Source of the DNA: Luethyella okanaganae
GTDB lineage: Bacteria > Actinomycetota > Actinomycetes > Actinomycetales > Microbacteriaceae
Length of the DNA stretch: 64,000 nt
Direction of reading: 5' to 3'
Assembly (NCBI RefSeq): GCF_042660285.1
Contig: NZ_JBHSTP010000001.1
Coordinates: 372,001-436,000 of the forward strand
This document shows positions 48,871 through 56,874 of this stretch, one piece after another (position 1 is the first letter of the stretch; each line of letters starts with the position of its first letter). The translations under genes were made by a program, and so were the position numbers. The notes below the pieces were generated by a model, which saw nothing but the letters and a program-made list of their open reading frames with translations, was not told where the DNA came from and searched no databases.

Positions 48871-49506
48871 TCAGTCCGCGAGCTCGGTCAGGAACCGGCG
48901 GAGCTCGCCGGCCGAGGTGAAGAGATGAGTCGTGATGCCGAGTGCCTCGGCGCCCCGCACATTGGCCGGCCGGTTGTCGACGAAGACCATCTGTGTAGCG
49001 ACGATGCCGAGCTGATCGAGCACGTGCTCGTAGATGGCCGCATCTGGCTTCACGAGGCCGAGTTCGCCGCTCACGAAGACGTGCTCGAAGAGGGGGCCTA
49101 GCGAGCCGAACCTGAAGAAGCTCGCGAAGTCGCGCCCGGCGTTGGAGAGCAGAGCGAGGCGCGTTCCGCCGGCTGCGAGCCCGTCGATGATCTGAGTCGT
49201 GTCGATGTTGATGCTCAGCCAGCTCGTGTAGTCCGTTACCCAGAGCTGGTGCACCCGATCCGGCGGCCACTCGACGCCGAGGTCGTCAGAGATCGCGCCC
49301 CAGTAGTCGTGGATGCCGAGAGAGCCCTCGTCGAGCGCCTCGCGATACCGCCAATACGCAGGCCAGAACGCGTCGGCGTCGGCTTCGGCGACCGAGAGCA
49401 GCCGATCCCGGTCCTCCTCGCTCGGGGTGAGGGAGATGACCTCTCCGTAGTCGAAGACGACGACACGACCGGGGATGCTGATTGGTGCGAGTTCTGAGCT
49501 TTCCAT
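48871..49506 (-). CDS. HAD-superfamily hydrolase (epoxide-hydrolase/haloacid type)
   Basis: A 211-residue HAD phosphatase-like protein. Motif I is VVVFDYGEVIS, where the second Asp of DxD is Gly (D-Y-G), motif II is ALLSNAG, motif III Lys is in LGLVKPDAAIYEHVL and motif IV is VFVDNRPANVRGAE. The missing second Asp argues against a classical phosphatase and fits haloacid-dehalogenase-type or EYA/sEH-N-like members. It is divergent from nnrD with 24 bp between starts. Substrate unknown. Confidence 0.88.
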   Translation of the reverse strand: MESSELAPISIPGRVVVFDYGEVISLTPSEEDRDRLLSVAEADADAFWPAYWRYREALDEGSLGIHDYWGAISDDLGVEWPPDRVHQLWVTDYTSWLSINIDTTQIIDGLAAGGTRLALLSNAGRDFASFFRFGSLGPLFEHVFVSGELGLVKPDAAIYEHVLDQLGIVATQMVFVDNRPANVRGAEALGITTHLFTSAGELRRFLTELAD

Positions 49507-49514
49507 CGTGAAAC

Positions 49515-49524
49515 AACCTATCGT
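49515..49524. promoter_or_regulatory. Overlapping divergent -10 elements
   Basis: TAGGTT on the minus strand (49520-49515) and TATCGT on the plus strand (49519-49524) share 2 bp in a 24-bp intergenic gap. The plus-strand ATG is 6 nt after its hexamer and the minus-strand ATG 8 nt after its own, fitting two leaderless mRNAs. Confidence 0.45.
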
Positions 49525-49530
49525 GATGGC

Positions 49531-50382
49531 ATGGCGGATGCTGAGGAGTGGATCGAATGGGACGTCGCGAGGGCGCGGGATTGGATCGCCGTCCCACGGT
49601 CGGACGACGACAAGTACTCCCGTGGCGTGCTCGGCGTCATCACCGGCTCTCATGACTATCCCGGCGCGGCCGTGCTCGGTGTCGAGGCTGCGATGCGCAC
49701 GGGAGTCGGCATGGTGCGCTACACGGGGCCACGGGCCGTTGCGGGGGCCGTCTTGGCCCGCCGCCCGGAGGTTGTGACCATCTCGGGACGGGTGCAGGCT
49801 TGGCTGCTCGGATCCGGCATGAACCCGGCCCGGCGCACGCTCGTGCTGAGCGGCGAGCTCAGTCAGGCCATCGGAGAGGGCCATCCGATCGTTCTGGATG
49901 CCGGCGCCCTCGATCTCGTCGGCGAGACGCACGGTGCCGCCGTCATCACGCCGCACTACCGTGAGCTTGCAGCGCTTCTCGGTGGGCGCAAGGGACCGAC
50001 GGTCGAGGAAGTCGCAGAGAACCCCGGCGAGTGGGCGATTCGCGCGGCGGAGGCGCTCGGCGCGACGGTGCTGCTCAAGGGCGCCGTGACGCATATCGCG
50101 CAGCCCGACGGGATCCGGCTCACGGTCTCGAGCAGCCCTGGCTGGCTTGCGACAGCGGGAACGGGCGATGTGCTCGGAGGCGTCCTCGGCGCTTTGCTCG
50201 CAACGCATCACGAAGTGCTGAAGTATGATCCTTCGAAGCTGGCGCCGCTCTCGGCGACCGCGGCGCTCCTGCACGGACTCGCCGCACGGCGGGCGTCGGG
50301 TGGCGGGCCGATCGCCGCCCTCGATGTCGCGCAAGCGATCCCGGCGACGATCGCGGCACTGCTGGCGCGGTCAGAGGGCTGA
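49531..50382 (+). CDS. nnrD: ADP-dependent NAD(P)H-hydrate dehydratase
   Basis: A 283-residue ribokinase-like repair enzyme that dehydrates damaged NADHX and NADPHX using ADP. Diagnostic segments are KYSRGVLGVITGSHDYPGAA, VLDAGALDLV, ITPHYRELAALLG, and the anion hole/catalytic GWLATAGTGDVLGGVLGALL. It lacks the fused NAD(P)HX epimerase domain. No Shine-Dalgarno; a leaderless start is likely. It is divergent from the HAD gene and convergent with the YceI gene. Confidence 0.93.
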   Translation: MADAEEWIEWDVARARDWIAVPRSDDDKYSRGVLGVITGSHDYPGAAVLGVEAAMRTGVGMVRYTGPRAVAGAVLARRPEVVTISGRVQAWLLGSGMNPARRTLVLSGELSQAIGEGHPIVLDAGALDLVGETHGAAVITPHYRELAALLGGRKGPTVEEVAENPGEWAIRAAEALGATVLLKGAVTHIAQPDGIRLTVSSSPGWLATAGTGDVLGGVLGALLATHHEVLKYDPSKLAPLSATAALLHGLAARRASGGGPIAALDVAQAIPATIAALLARSEG

Positions 50383-50425
50383 TCTCTCGCGGCTCCAGGC
50401 GGACCGGAGTCCCCGCCGATCTGGT

Positions 50426-51121
50426 TCAGGCCGGCGAGATGTCGAGCAGGAACTCGATCGAACCGGCGTTCCCCACCGAGACGAAGCCGAGGTTGGGCGC
50501 CTCGATGCCGAAGTCTGCGAAGGCGATCGGAATGCTTCCGCTCACCTGACCTCCGTCGCCGGAGAACACCGCCTGGAGCTCGGCCGTGACGGGGCGGGTC
50601 TCGCCCCGCAGGGTGAGTTCGCCTGCCACGGTCACGGTCTGCACCTCGCCGTTCGTGGGGGAGGAGCTCGCGGTCACCGGCTCGGTGAGCTGGAAGGTCG
50701 CTGTCGGAAAGGAACTCACGTGCATGGTGCTGTCGCGGAAGAACGCGTCACGGTTGGGCTGATCCGTCGTGATCGATGCGACATCGACCGCGATCTCGGC
50801 GCCGGTGAGCGTCAGGCCGTCGACCTCGAGGGTTCCGGAGACCTCGGAGGTGCGGCCGACAACCGTCACATCGGTTCCGTTGAGCACTTCGTCGACGCGA
50901 TATCCCGCGAAGGACTCGCCTCCGACCTTCCAGGTGCCGCTGAGGTCGTCGACGCTCATGCCAGACCCCACAGCAGGGGCGGTGGCCTGAACGGTCGGTG
51001 CGGGATCCGCCGGCCCGACGATGAGATCGCGGTAGACGAGCGGGCCGGCCACGGCGACGGTCCCCCCGAGAAGGAGGGCGCCGGCAACGACGGAGACCCA
51101 GACGATGGTCCGCTTCTGCAT
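50426..51121 (-). CDS. YceI-family protein with N-terminal membrane anchor
   Basis: A 231-residue protein with an N-terminal signal-anchor (IVWVSVVAGALLLGGTVAVA) and an outside YceI lipocalin-like beta-barrel (DLSGTWKVGGESFAGYRVDE; FPTATFQLTEPV; VAGELTLRGETRPVTAEL; IAFADFGIEAPNLGFVSVGN). YceI barrels bind isoprenoid or other hydrophobic molecules. It starts 6 bp after the ABC-transporter ATPase stop, so it is probably the last gene of that operon. Ligand unknown. Confidence 0.92.
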   Translation of the reverse strand: MQKRTIVWVSVVAGALLLGGTVAVAGPLVYRDLIVGPADPAPTVQATAPAVGSGMSVDDLSGTWKVGGESFAGYRVDEVLNGTDVTVVGRTSEVSGTLEVDGLTLTGAEIAVDVASITTDQPNRDAFFRDSTMHVSSFPTATFQLTEPVTASSSPTNGEVQTVTVAGELTLRGETRPVTAELQAVFSGDGGQVSGSIPIAFADFGIEAPNLGFVSVGNAGSIEFLLDISPA

Positions 51122-51127
51122 TGTTCC

Positions 51128-51919
51128 CTAACGGTAGTCGGTTTCGAGAAAGCGGGAGAGGAACTCCCGGGTTCGATCGTGCACGGGATTCCCGAAGAGT
51201 TGCTGAGGATCTCCTTGCTCGACGATGACGCCGTCGTCGAGGAAGACGACCCGGTGGGCGACGTCGCGCGCGAACGCCATCTCATGCGTGGCCATGACGA
51301 TGGTCGTGCCGCCGAGGCCGAGCTCGCGCACGAGGTCGAGCACCTCACCGACGAGTTCGGGGTCGAGCGCGCTCGTGATCTCGTCGAGCAGGAGCAGTTC
51401 GGGATCCGTCGCGATCGCGCGCACGATCGCGGCGCGCTGTTGTTGTCCGCCAGAGAGCCGGTCGGGAAACTCCCGTGCCTTGTCGGCGAGGCCGATCTGG
51501 GCGAGGAGCTCGAGTCCGCGTCTCTCGGCCGCCGCTTTGTCGACGCCGTGAACCACCCGGCTCGACATGGTCACGTTGTCGAGCACGCTCAGATGCGGAA
51601 AGAGGTTGTAGTGCTGGAACACGACGCCGATGCGGGCGCGGACCTCATCGGCCTTCGTCCGCGGGTCGCTCACATCCTGTCCTGCGAGGAACACCTGGCC
51701 GTCGTCGATGCGCTCGATCAGGTTCGCGGTGCGCAGCAGCGTCGACTTTCCAGAGCCGCTCGCCCCGATGAGCGCGACCACCTCGTGACGGTGCACGTCG
51801 AGATCGACACCCTTCAGCACCTGAGTGTCGCCGAACGACTTGTGGATGCCGCGGAGTCGCAGCACCGGCTCGGATGCGGGCGAGGCCGGCTCCGCCCTGG
51901 GCGGCGGGATCACGATCAT
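51128..51919 (-). CDS. Polar amino-acid ABC transporter, ATP-binding subunit
   Basis: A 263-residue ABC ATPase of the PAAT family. Walker A is GASGSGKST, the Q loop follows IGVVFQHYNLFPHLSVLDNV, the signature is LSGGQQQR, Walker B is LLLLDEITSALDPE and the H loop is MATHEMAFARDVAHRV. The sequence FLDDGVIVEQGDPQQLF near the end is typical of the family. It overlaps the permease by 4 bp. Likely substrate: polar amino acids, from family. Confidence 0.94.
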   Translation of the reverse strand: MIVIPPPRAEPASPASEPVLRLRGIHKSFGDTQVLKGVDLDVHRHEVVALIGASGSGKSTLLRTANLIERIDDGQVFLAGQDVSDPRTKADEVRARIGVVFQHYNLFPHLSVLDNVTMSSRVVHGVDKAAAERRGLELLAQIGLADKAREFPDRLSGGQQQRAAIVRAIATDPELLLLDEITSALDPELVGEVLDLVRELGLGGTTIVMATHEMAFARDVAHRVVFLDDGVIVEQGDPQQLFGNPVHDRTREFLSRFLETDYR

Positions 51920-52779
51920 ACGATGCTTCCCATCTGCTCGCGCTCGCGTACCCGGGCCGTGTACCAGTCGGTGAGGCGGATCATCGGCAACGCCAGCAGC
52001 ACGAAAAGCAGCCCGGCGAGCACGTAGGGCGTGAAGTTGAACGTCGCGGCCGTCTCGATCTGCGCGGCCCGCACGGCGTCCACCGCGCCGAGCACCGAGA
52101 TCAGCCCGACATCCTTCTGCATCGCGACGAAGTCGTTCATGAGAGCCGGGGTCACCTTGCGCACCGCTTGGGGCAGGATCACGCGGCGCATCGTCTGGCC
52201 GTGGCTGAGGCCGAGCGAGCGGGCCGCGAGTCGCTGCGAGGGGTGTACGGCCTCGATGCCCGCGCGGAACACCTCGGAGACGTAGGCGGAATAGGTGAGG
52301 ATGAGGGCGATCGTTCCCCAGAACTCCGCAGCCATACGGGGGAACACGTTGAGCCCGGGGAGGCCGAACCCCACGAGGTAGAGCACGATGATGAGCGGCA
52401 CGCCGCGGAACAGGTCCGTGTAGCCGGCGGCCAGGGCACGCACCGGGAAGAAGATCGGACCGCGCAGGGTGCGCAGAATGGCGAGCAGCAAGCTGAAGAC
52501 GAGCACGCCGATCGCCGCGAAGACGAGCACCCGCACGTTCAACCACAGTCCGTCGATCACCCGGGGAAACGCCTCCACCGCGACCGTCGGGTTGAAGAAC
52601 GTCTGCTGCACCTGGGTCCAGCCGGGGGTGTTGACCACGAGCGCCCACACGAGCAGCGCGAACCCGATGGTGCTGCCGATGCTGGTGAGCACCGAGATCC
52701 GGGTCTGTCGGCGACGGAACGCCCGGCGTCCGAGCTCGATGGCGCTCGGACGCCGGGCGACGATCTCTGAGGTGCTCAC
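51916..52779 (-). CDS. Polar amino-acid ABC transporter, permease subunit
   Basis: A 287-residue permease with about five to six helices and the EAA loop of the family (EVFRAGIEAVHPSQRLAARS; GLSHGQTMRRVILPQAVRKV). The central segment YTDLFRGVPLIIVLYLVGFG is the conserved His/Glu/Gln-type amino-acid permease pattern. The GTG at 52779 follows GGTGGA. It sits between the binding protein (28 bp) and the ATPase (4-bp overlap). Confidence 0.94.
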   Translation of the reverse strand: MSTSEIVARRPSAIELGRRAFRRRQTRISVLTSIGSTIGFALLVWALVVNTPGWTQVQQTFFNPTVAVEAFPRVIDGLWLNVRVLVFAAIGVLVFSLLLAILRTLRGPIFFPVRALAAGYTDLFRGVPLIIVLYLVGFGLPGLNVFPRMAAEFWGTIALILTYSAYVSEVFRAGIEAVHPSQRLAARSLGLSHGQTMRRVILPQAVRKVTPALMNDFVAMQKDVGLISVLGAVDAVRAAQIETAATFNFTPYVLAGLLFVLLALPMIRLTDWYTARVREREQMGSIV

Positions 52780-52807
52780 TCCACCAAAACTAGCGCGCGG
52801 GAGCGTG

Positions 52808-53653
52808 CTACTTGAGCACGGGTGCATCTGCTCCCGAGGCCAGCCACTCCTCGGCGAGCTTGTCGAGCGTGCCGTTCGCCCGCAGGGCGTCCACTGCTGC
52901 GGTCACTTTCGCCGTGAGCGCGCTGTCCTTGGCGAGCACCAGGCCGAACTGGTCGCCGGTCGCGCCTTTCACCTGCGGAAGCTGCCCGATGATGGTGCCG
53001 CCGTCGAGCTCGACACCCGTGAGGTAGAACGCCGTGGGCAGGTCGACGACGATGGCGTCGACGGTGCCGTTCTGCAGGGCGAGCTTCGCGTCGTCGTTGG
53101 TGTTGAAGACCTGGGCGCCGGCCGTCGGCTCGATGATGCTCTCGATCGTCTGGAAGCTCGTCGTTCCGGTCTGGGCGCCGATGAGCAGCCCTCGGAGATC
53201 GGCGATCGAGGTCGCGGATGCCGCTGGCGAGCCCTCGACGGTGATGACCGTCTGCGTCGTCTCGTAGTACGGCGAGGAGAAGTCGACCTGCTGCTTGCGT
53301 TCGTCGGTGATCGAGAACTGCTGCAGGTTGAAGTCGAAGTTCTTCGACCCCGGTGCAATGGCTTCCTCGAAGGTGCTGCGCACCCACACGACGTCGTCTT
53401 TCGAGAAGCCGAGCTCGTCGGCCACGGCGTAGGCGACCGCGGCTTCGAAGCCTTCGCCGGACTCGGGCGTGTTGTCGATGATCCACGGATAGTAGGCTGG
53501 CTCGCCCGTCGCGATGGTGAGCTTTCCCTCGGTGAGGTAGCCGTCGGCCGAGGCGGAGGAGCCGGAACCGGCCGCGCAAGCGGTGAGGGTGAGGGCAGTG
53601 GCAGCCAGCGAGGCGACGGCGATGGTGCGGGTGAGAAGAGTACGTGACGGCAT
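52808..53653 (-). CDS. Polar amino-acid ABC transporter, substrate-binding lipoprotein
   Basis: A 281-residue solute-binding lipoprotein with a signal peptide and lipobox LTAC (Cys26). The mature part is a type II periplasmic-binding fold (YLTEGKLTIATGEPAYYPWI; FDFNLQQFSITDERKQQVDF; LLIGAQTGTTSFQTIESII). GGAG is 6-7 nt before the ATG at 53653. First gene of the binding protein-permease-ATPase-YceI operon. Substrate, probably an amino acid, cannot be deduced from sequence. Confidence 0.94.
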   Translation of the reverse strand: MPSRTLLTRTIAVASLAATALTLTACAAGSGSSASADGYLTEGKLTIATGEPAYYPWIIDNTPESGEGFEAAVAYAVADELGFSKDDVVWVRSTFEEAIAPGSKNFDFNLQQFSITDERKQQVDFSSPYYETTQTVITVEGSPAASATSIADLRGLLIGAQTGTTSFQTIESIIEPTAGAQVFNTNDDAKLALQNGTVDAIVVDLPTAFYLTGVELDGGTIIGQLPQVKGATGDQFGLVLAKDSALTAKVTAAVDALRANGTLDKLAEEWLASGADAPVLK

Positions 53654-53734
53654 GGGCGCTCCAGGGTGACGGGAAATTCCAGCATGCCGCATCCGTCGTC
53701 GTCGTGCTCAGAACGGCGACGAATTGTGACGCGT

Positions 53735-53757
53735 CCCCGCGGCAGTGCCGCCGTGGG
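53735..53757. other. Nested inverted repeat upstream of the amino-acid transporter operon
   Basis: CGGCA-G-TGCCG at the core is flanked by CCCC on the left and GGGG on the right, forming a two-tier inverted repeat in the divergent region between the binding-protein gene and the GT87-like gene. It may be an operator. Confidence 0.35.
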
Positions 53758-53807
53758 GAGTGCTGCGGTGGAGAAGGGGGATCACGACGGGCCGAGCTCG
53801 AGTGGCC

Positions 53808-55094
53808 ATGGACGGTAGCATGGCTGGCATGGCTGGCATGGCAGGCATGGTCGATGCCCCCGCCCCGACGAGGGCGCGTGTGTCGGCGCTCGCTCGGATG
53901 GCGCGGCATCCGCTCGCGCTCTGGGGTGTTTTCGGTCTTGTTCACGCCATGCTCGTATGGCTGTGCCTCACCGCGCCGGGTCTCCCGCTCGGCGACGTGA
54001 CACGTGTCTACAAGCTCTGGGTCGTCGAGGCTCAGGCCGGGGCGTTCCAGGTGGGGATCGACAGGGCGTGGGTGTATCCGATCCTCGCTTTCATCCCGAT
54101 GGCCGCGGCCATGGCGCTCGGCCCCGAGCTTTACCCCGTGACCTGGTTGGGCATCATCGTGCTCCTGGACATCGCGGCGTTCGCCGTGCTCGTCGGCGGA
54201 TGGCGTCGGCCCCCGCGGCGGCGTGCCGCGGCATGGTGGTGGATCGGCCTCCTGATCGCCCTCGGGCCGATAGCGCTTGCCAGGATCGATGCCGTGACCG
54301 TGCCGATCGCGATCGTCGCCCTGCTCGTCGTGGCGCGACGCCCCGCTTTGGGCGCGGCATTGCTTGCGATCGGTGCCTGGCTGAAGATCTGGCCTGCGGC
54401 GGTTGTAGCCGGGTTGATCGTCGCGTCCCGCGCCCGCCTGCGTGTGATCTGGTCGGCGCTGACCGTGACGGCGACCGTGCTCGCGATCGGCCTTGTGCTC
54501 GGCGGCGGAACCAACATGCTGAGCTTCGTGACCCAGCAGACCGGCAGGGGACTGCAGATCGAGTCCCCCGTCAGCACGATCTGGATGTGGCAGGCGGCGA
54601 TGCGGATGCCCGGCGTTCGGCCCTACTACGATCGCGACATCCTCACCTACCAGGTCGCGGGGCCCGGCGCCGACGTGGCGAGCGCCATCATGACTCCTCT
54701 GCTCGCGATCGTCGTCGCCGGGACGATGCTGCTCGGAGTGCTCGCTATACGTCGTGGTGCCGCCTTCGTCGCCGTGTTTCCTGCGCTCGCGCTCGCCATC
54801 GTGACTGCGCTCATCGCCTTCAACAAGGTGGGATCGCCGCAGTTCATCTGCTGGCTCGTGGCCCCGGTCGTCCTCGGCATCGTGTATCGCCGCCGAGGCT
54901 TCGCCGTGCCCGCCGTGCTCGTGCTCGCGATCGCAGCTCTCACCCAGCTCATCTACCCGTATCTGTACGACTGGCTCGTCGTCGCGGACCCCGCGCTCGT
55001 TCTGCTTCTGACGGCGCGCAATCTGCTCGAACTCGTGCTGTTCGGCTGGGCGCTGTTCGCGGTGTGGAAGAGTGGAAGGCGAGCAAAGGAGTAA
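53808..55094 (+). CDS. GT87/DUF2029-like polytopic membrane protein
   Basis: A protein of about 428 residues with roughly ten helices, resembling polyprenol-phosphate-mannose-dependent GT87 mannosyltransferases: LGDVTRVYKLWVVEAQAGAF in the first loop with an Asp, DILTYQVAGPGADV, and LGAALLAIGAWLKIWPAAVV. The role in glycolipid or lipoglycan assembly is inferred from the family. Several in-frame ATGs occur near the start within a 9-bp repeat (Met-Ala-Gly three times); 53808 is chosen, a later one is possible. AAAGGAG of the next gene overlaps its end. Confidence 0.82.
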   Translation: MDGSMAGMAGMAGMVDAPAPTRARVSALARMARHPLALWGVFGLVHAMLVWLCLTAPGLPLGDVTRVYKLWVVEAQAGAFQVGIDRAWVYPILAFIPMAAAMALGPELYPVTWLGIIVLLDIAAFAVLVGGWRRPPRRRAAAWWWIGLLIALGPIALARIDAVTVPIAIVALLVVARRPALGAALLAIGAWLKIWPAAVVAGLIVASRARLRVIWSALTVTATVLAIGLVLGGGTNMLSFVTQQTGRGLQIESPVSTIWMWQAAMRMPGVRPYYDRDILTYQVAGPGADVASAIMTPLLAIVVAGTMLLGVLAIRRGAAFVAVFPALALAIVTALIAFNKVGSPQFICWLVAPVVLGIVYRRRGFAVPAVLVLAIAALTQLIYPYLYDWLVVADPALVLLLTARNLLELVLFGWALFAVWKSGRRAKE

Positions 55095-55096
55095 TC

Positions 55097-55423
55097 ATGC
55101 TTGTGGCATTCTCTGTGGCGCCGTCCGGTGCGGCGCCGGGTGTTCCGGGAGCGGGCGAGAACGTGGACGCCTCGGTGCACGACGCCGTCGCGGCAGCCGT
55201 CCGTATCGTGCGCGAATCCGGGCTGCCGAATCACACCGATGCGATGTTCACGACGATCGAGGGGGAGTGGGACGAGGTCTTCGACGTGGTCCGACGGGCG
55301 ACCGAGGCCGTCGGCGCCTATGGATCGCGTGTGTCCCTCGTGCTGAAGGCCGATATCCGCCCGGGCTACACGGGGGAGCTCAGCGGCAAGGTCGAGCGGC
55401 TCGAGCGCGCGCTCGGCGCGTAG
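55097..55423 (+). CDS. Thiamine-binding/MTH1187 family (DUF77) protein
   Basis: A 108-residue ferredoxin-like fold protein: MLVAFSVAPSGAAPG, VHDAVAAAVRIVRESGLPNH, TDAMFTTIEGEWDEVFDVVR and LVLKADIRPGYTGELSGKVE. Proteins of this family (YkoF/MTH1187) bind thiamine or related ligands; function is otherwise unknown. AAAGGAG is 5 nt before the ATG, and the gap to the GT87-like gene is 2 bp, so they are co-transcribed. Confidence 0.88.
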   Translation: MLVAFSVAPSGAAPGVPGAGENVDASVHDAVAAAVRIVRESGLPNHTDAMFTTIEGEWDEVFDVVRRATEAVGAYGSRVSLVLKADIRPGYTGELSGKVERLERALGA

Positions 55424-55497
55424 CCTCTCTCGCGACATGACGCCAGTTGCCTCCGTCTGCGGCTCTGAGCGGCAGTTCTCATCGGCTCGCACTCGGG

Positions 55498-55513
55498 GTC
55501 GAATCGATTCGAC
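55498..55513. promoter_or_regulatory. 16-bp perfect palindrome over the -35 region of the MFS promoter
   Basis: GTCGAATCGATTCGAC is a perfect palindrome centred about 20 bp upstream of the TATACT -10 at 55523-55528. With a 17-bp spacer the -35 would be at 55500-55505, inside the palindrome. Binding of a dimeric repressor here would block RNA polymerase; the regulator is not adjacent. Confidence 0.6.
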
Positions 55514-55522
55514 TCGCTGCGC

Positions 55523-55528
55523 TATACT
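55523..55528 (+). promoter_or_regulatory. -10 element of a leaderless MFS transporter mRNA
   Basis: TATACT followed by exactly 6 nt and the GTG start. No Shine-Dalgarno lies between, as expected for a leaderless mRNA. Confidence 0.6.
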
Positions 55529-55534
55529 GGCTCG

Positions 55535-56815
55535 GTGACCCTCCCCTCATCCGACGGGCCGACGACGTTGTCGCCGGCCCGTATTCGTTTTGCCCTACTG
55601 GCACTAGCCCTGGGCGGCTTCGGCATCGGCTCGACCGAGTTCGTCGCGATGGGCCTGCTGCCCAACCTGGCCAGCGATCTTCTTCCCGGACTGTACGCGG
55701 CCGATCCTTCCGCCGCGAACGCGCAGGCGGGATGGCTCATCTCGGCCTACGCACTCGGTGTGGTCGTCGGCGCTCCGACGATCGCCGCCGCCGCGGCACG
55801 ATGGCCACGTAAACAACTGCTGCTCGCACTCCTCGCCGCGTTCACACTCGGCACGGTCGCATCCGCGTTGCTGCCGAGCTTCGAACTCGTGCTCGCGGCG
55901 CGGTTCCTCTCCGCACTGCCGCACGGTGCCTACTTCGGCATCGCCTCTCTCGTCGCGGCGAGCCTCTTAGGACCGGGCAAGCGGGCTCGCGGCGTAGCGC
56001 TCGTGCTCTCCGGTCTCACGATCGCCAACGTCGTCGGGGTCCCCGCGATCACGTGGTTGGGACAGAGCGCCGGATGGCGCGCCGCCTACCTCGTCGTCGC
56101 CGCGATCTTCGCCGCGACGTTCCTCGCCGTCGTACTCGCCATGCCATGGCAGGCCGGCGATCGCGCGGCGACCATGCGCAACGAGCTGAAGGCGTTCACC
56201 CGTGCGCAGGTGTGGTTCGCGCTCGCGATCGGTGCGATCGGCTTCGGCGGGCTCTTCGCCGTCTACAGCTATGTCGCCCCGCTCGTCACCGATGTGACGG
56301 GGCTCAACGCCGGTGCCGTTCCGTTCGTGCTCGTCGTGATCGGCGTCGGCATGACGGTCGGCAATCTCGTCGGCGGTGCCTTCGCCGACCGTAGTGTGCG
56401 ACGCACCATGTACGCCTTCTTCGGTGTCATGCTGCTCGCCCTCGTCGGCCTCGCGCTCACGGCGACGAACATCGTCGGGCTGCTCCTGTTCCTCTTCCTC
56501 GTCGGCGCATCCGCGGCGGCTCTCGCGCCAACGATCCAGACCCGGCTCATGGACGTCGCGCGCGACAGCCAGTCGATCGCCGCAGCGCTCAACCACTCAG
56601 CGCTCAACCTCGGCAACGCGCTCGGTGCCTACCTCGGCGGCCTGGCGATCGCCACCGGTCTCGGCTACGTCGCGCCCGTGTGGATCGGACTGGGTCTCAG
56701 CGCAGTGGGCGTCTTGTTCGCGGTCGTGACGTTCGCGATCGACCGTGAACGTCGCCGTCGTGGCTTCGTCGTGCCATATGGAACGGGACTCGTCGAGACG
56801 GTCGAACCCGCCTAG
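55535..56815 (+). CDS. MFS transporter, DHA1/AraJ-YdhP-like
   Basis: A 426-residue major facilitator with 12 predicted helices. The first helix ALALGGFGIGSTEFVAMGLL and AGWLISAYALGVVVGAPTIA are hallmarks of the sugar-efflux/drug-efflux DHA1 subgroup. The motif A region is AARWPRKQLLLALL and RFLSALPHGAYFGIASLVAA follows. It probably exports drugs, sugars or nucleosides; substrate unknown. The GTG at 55535 is 6 nt after a TATACT hexamer. Confidence 0.93.
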   Translation: MTLPSSDGPTTLSPARIRFALLALALGGFGIGSTEFVAMGLLPNLASDLLPGLYAADPSAANAQAGWLISAYALGVVVGAPTIAAAAARWPRKQLLLALLAAFTLGTVASALLPSFELVLAARFLSALPHGAYFGIASLVAASLLGPGKRARGVALVLSGLTIANVVGVPAITWLGQSAGWRAAYLVVAAIFAATFLAVVLAMPWQAGDRAATMRNELKAFTRAQVWFALAIGAIGFGGLFAVYSYVAPLVTDVTGLNAGAVPFVLVVIGVGMTVGNLVGGAFADRSVRRTMYAFFGVMLLALVGLALTATNIVGLLLFLFLVGASAAALAPTIQTRLMDVARDSQSIAAALNHSALNLGNALGAYLGGLAIATGLGYVAPVWIGLGLSAVGVLFAVVTFAIDRERRRRGFVVPYGTGLVETVEPA

Positions 56816-56874
56816 CCGAGTTCTGCTCGCCGAGTTCTGTTCGGGGTGCCGACCGGGCTCTGCGGGCCTCCGGC

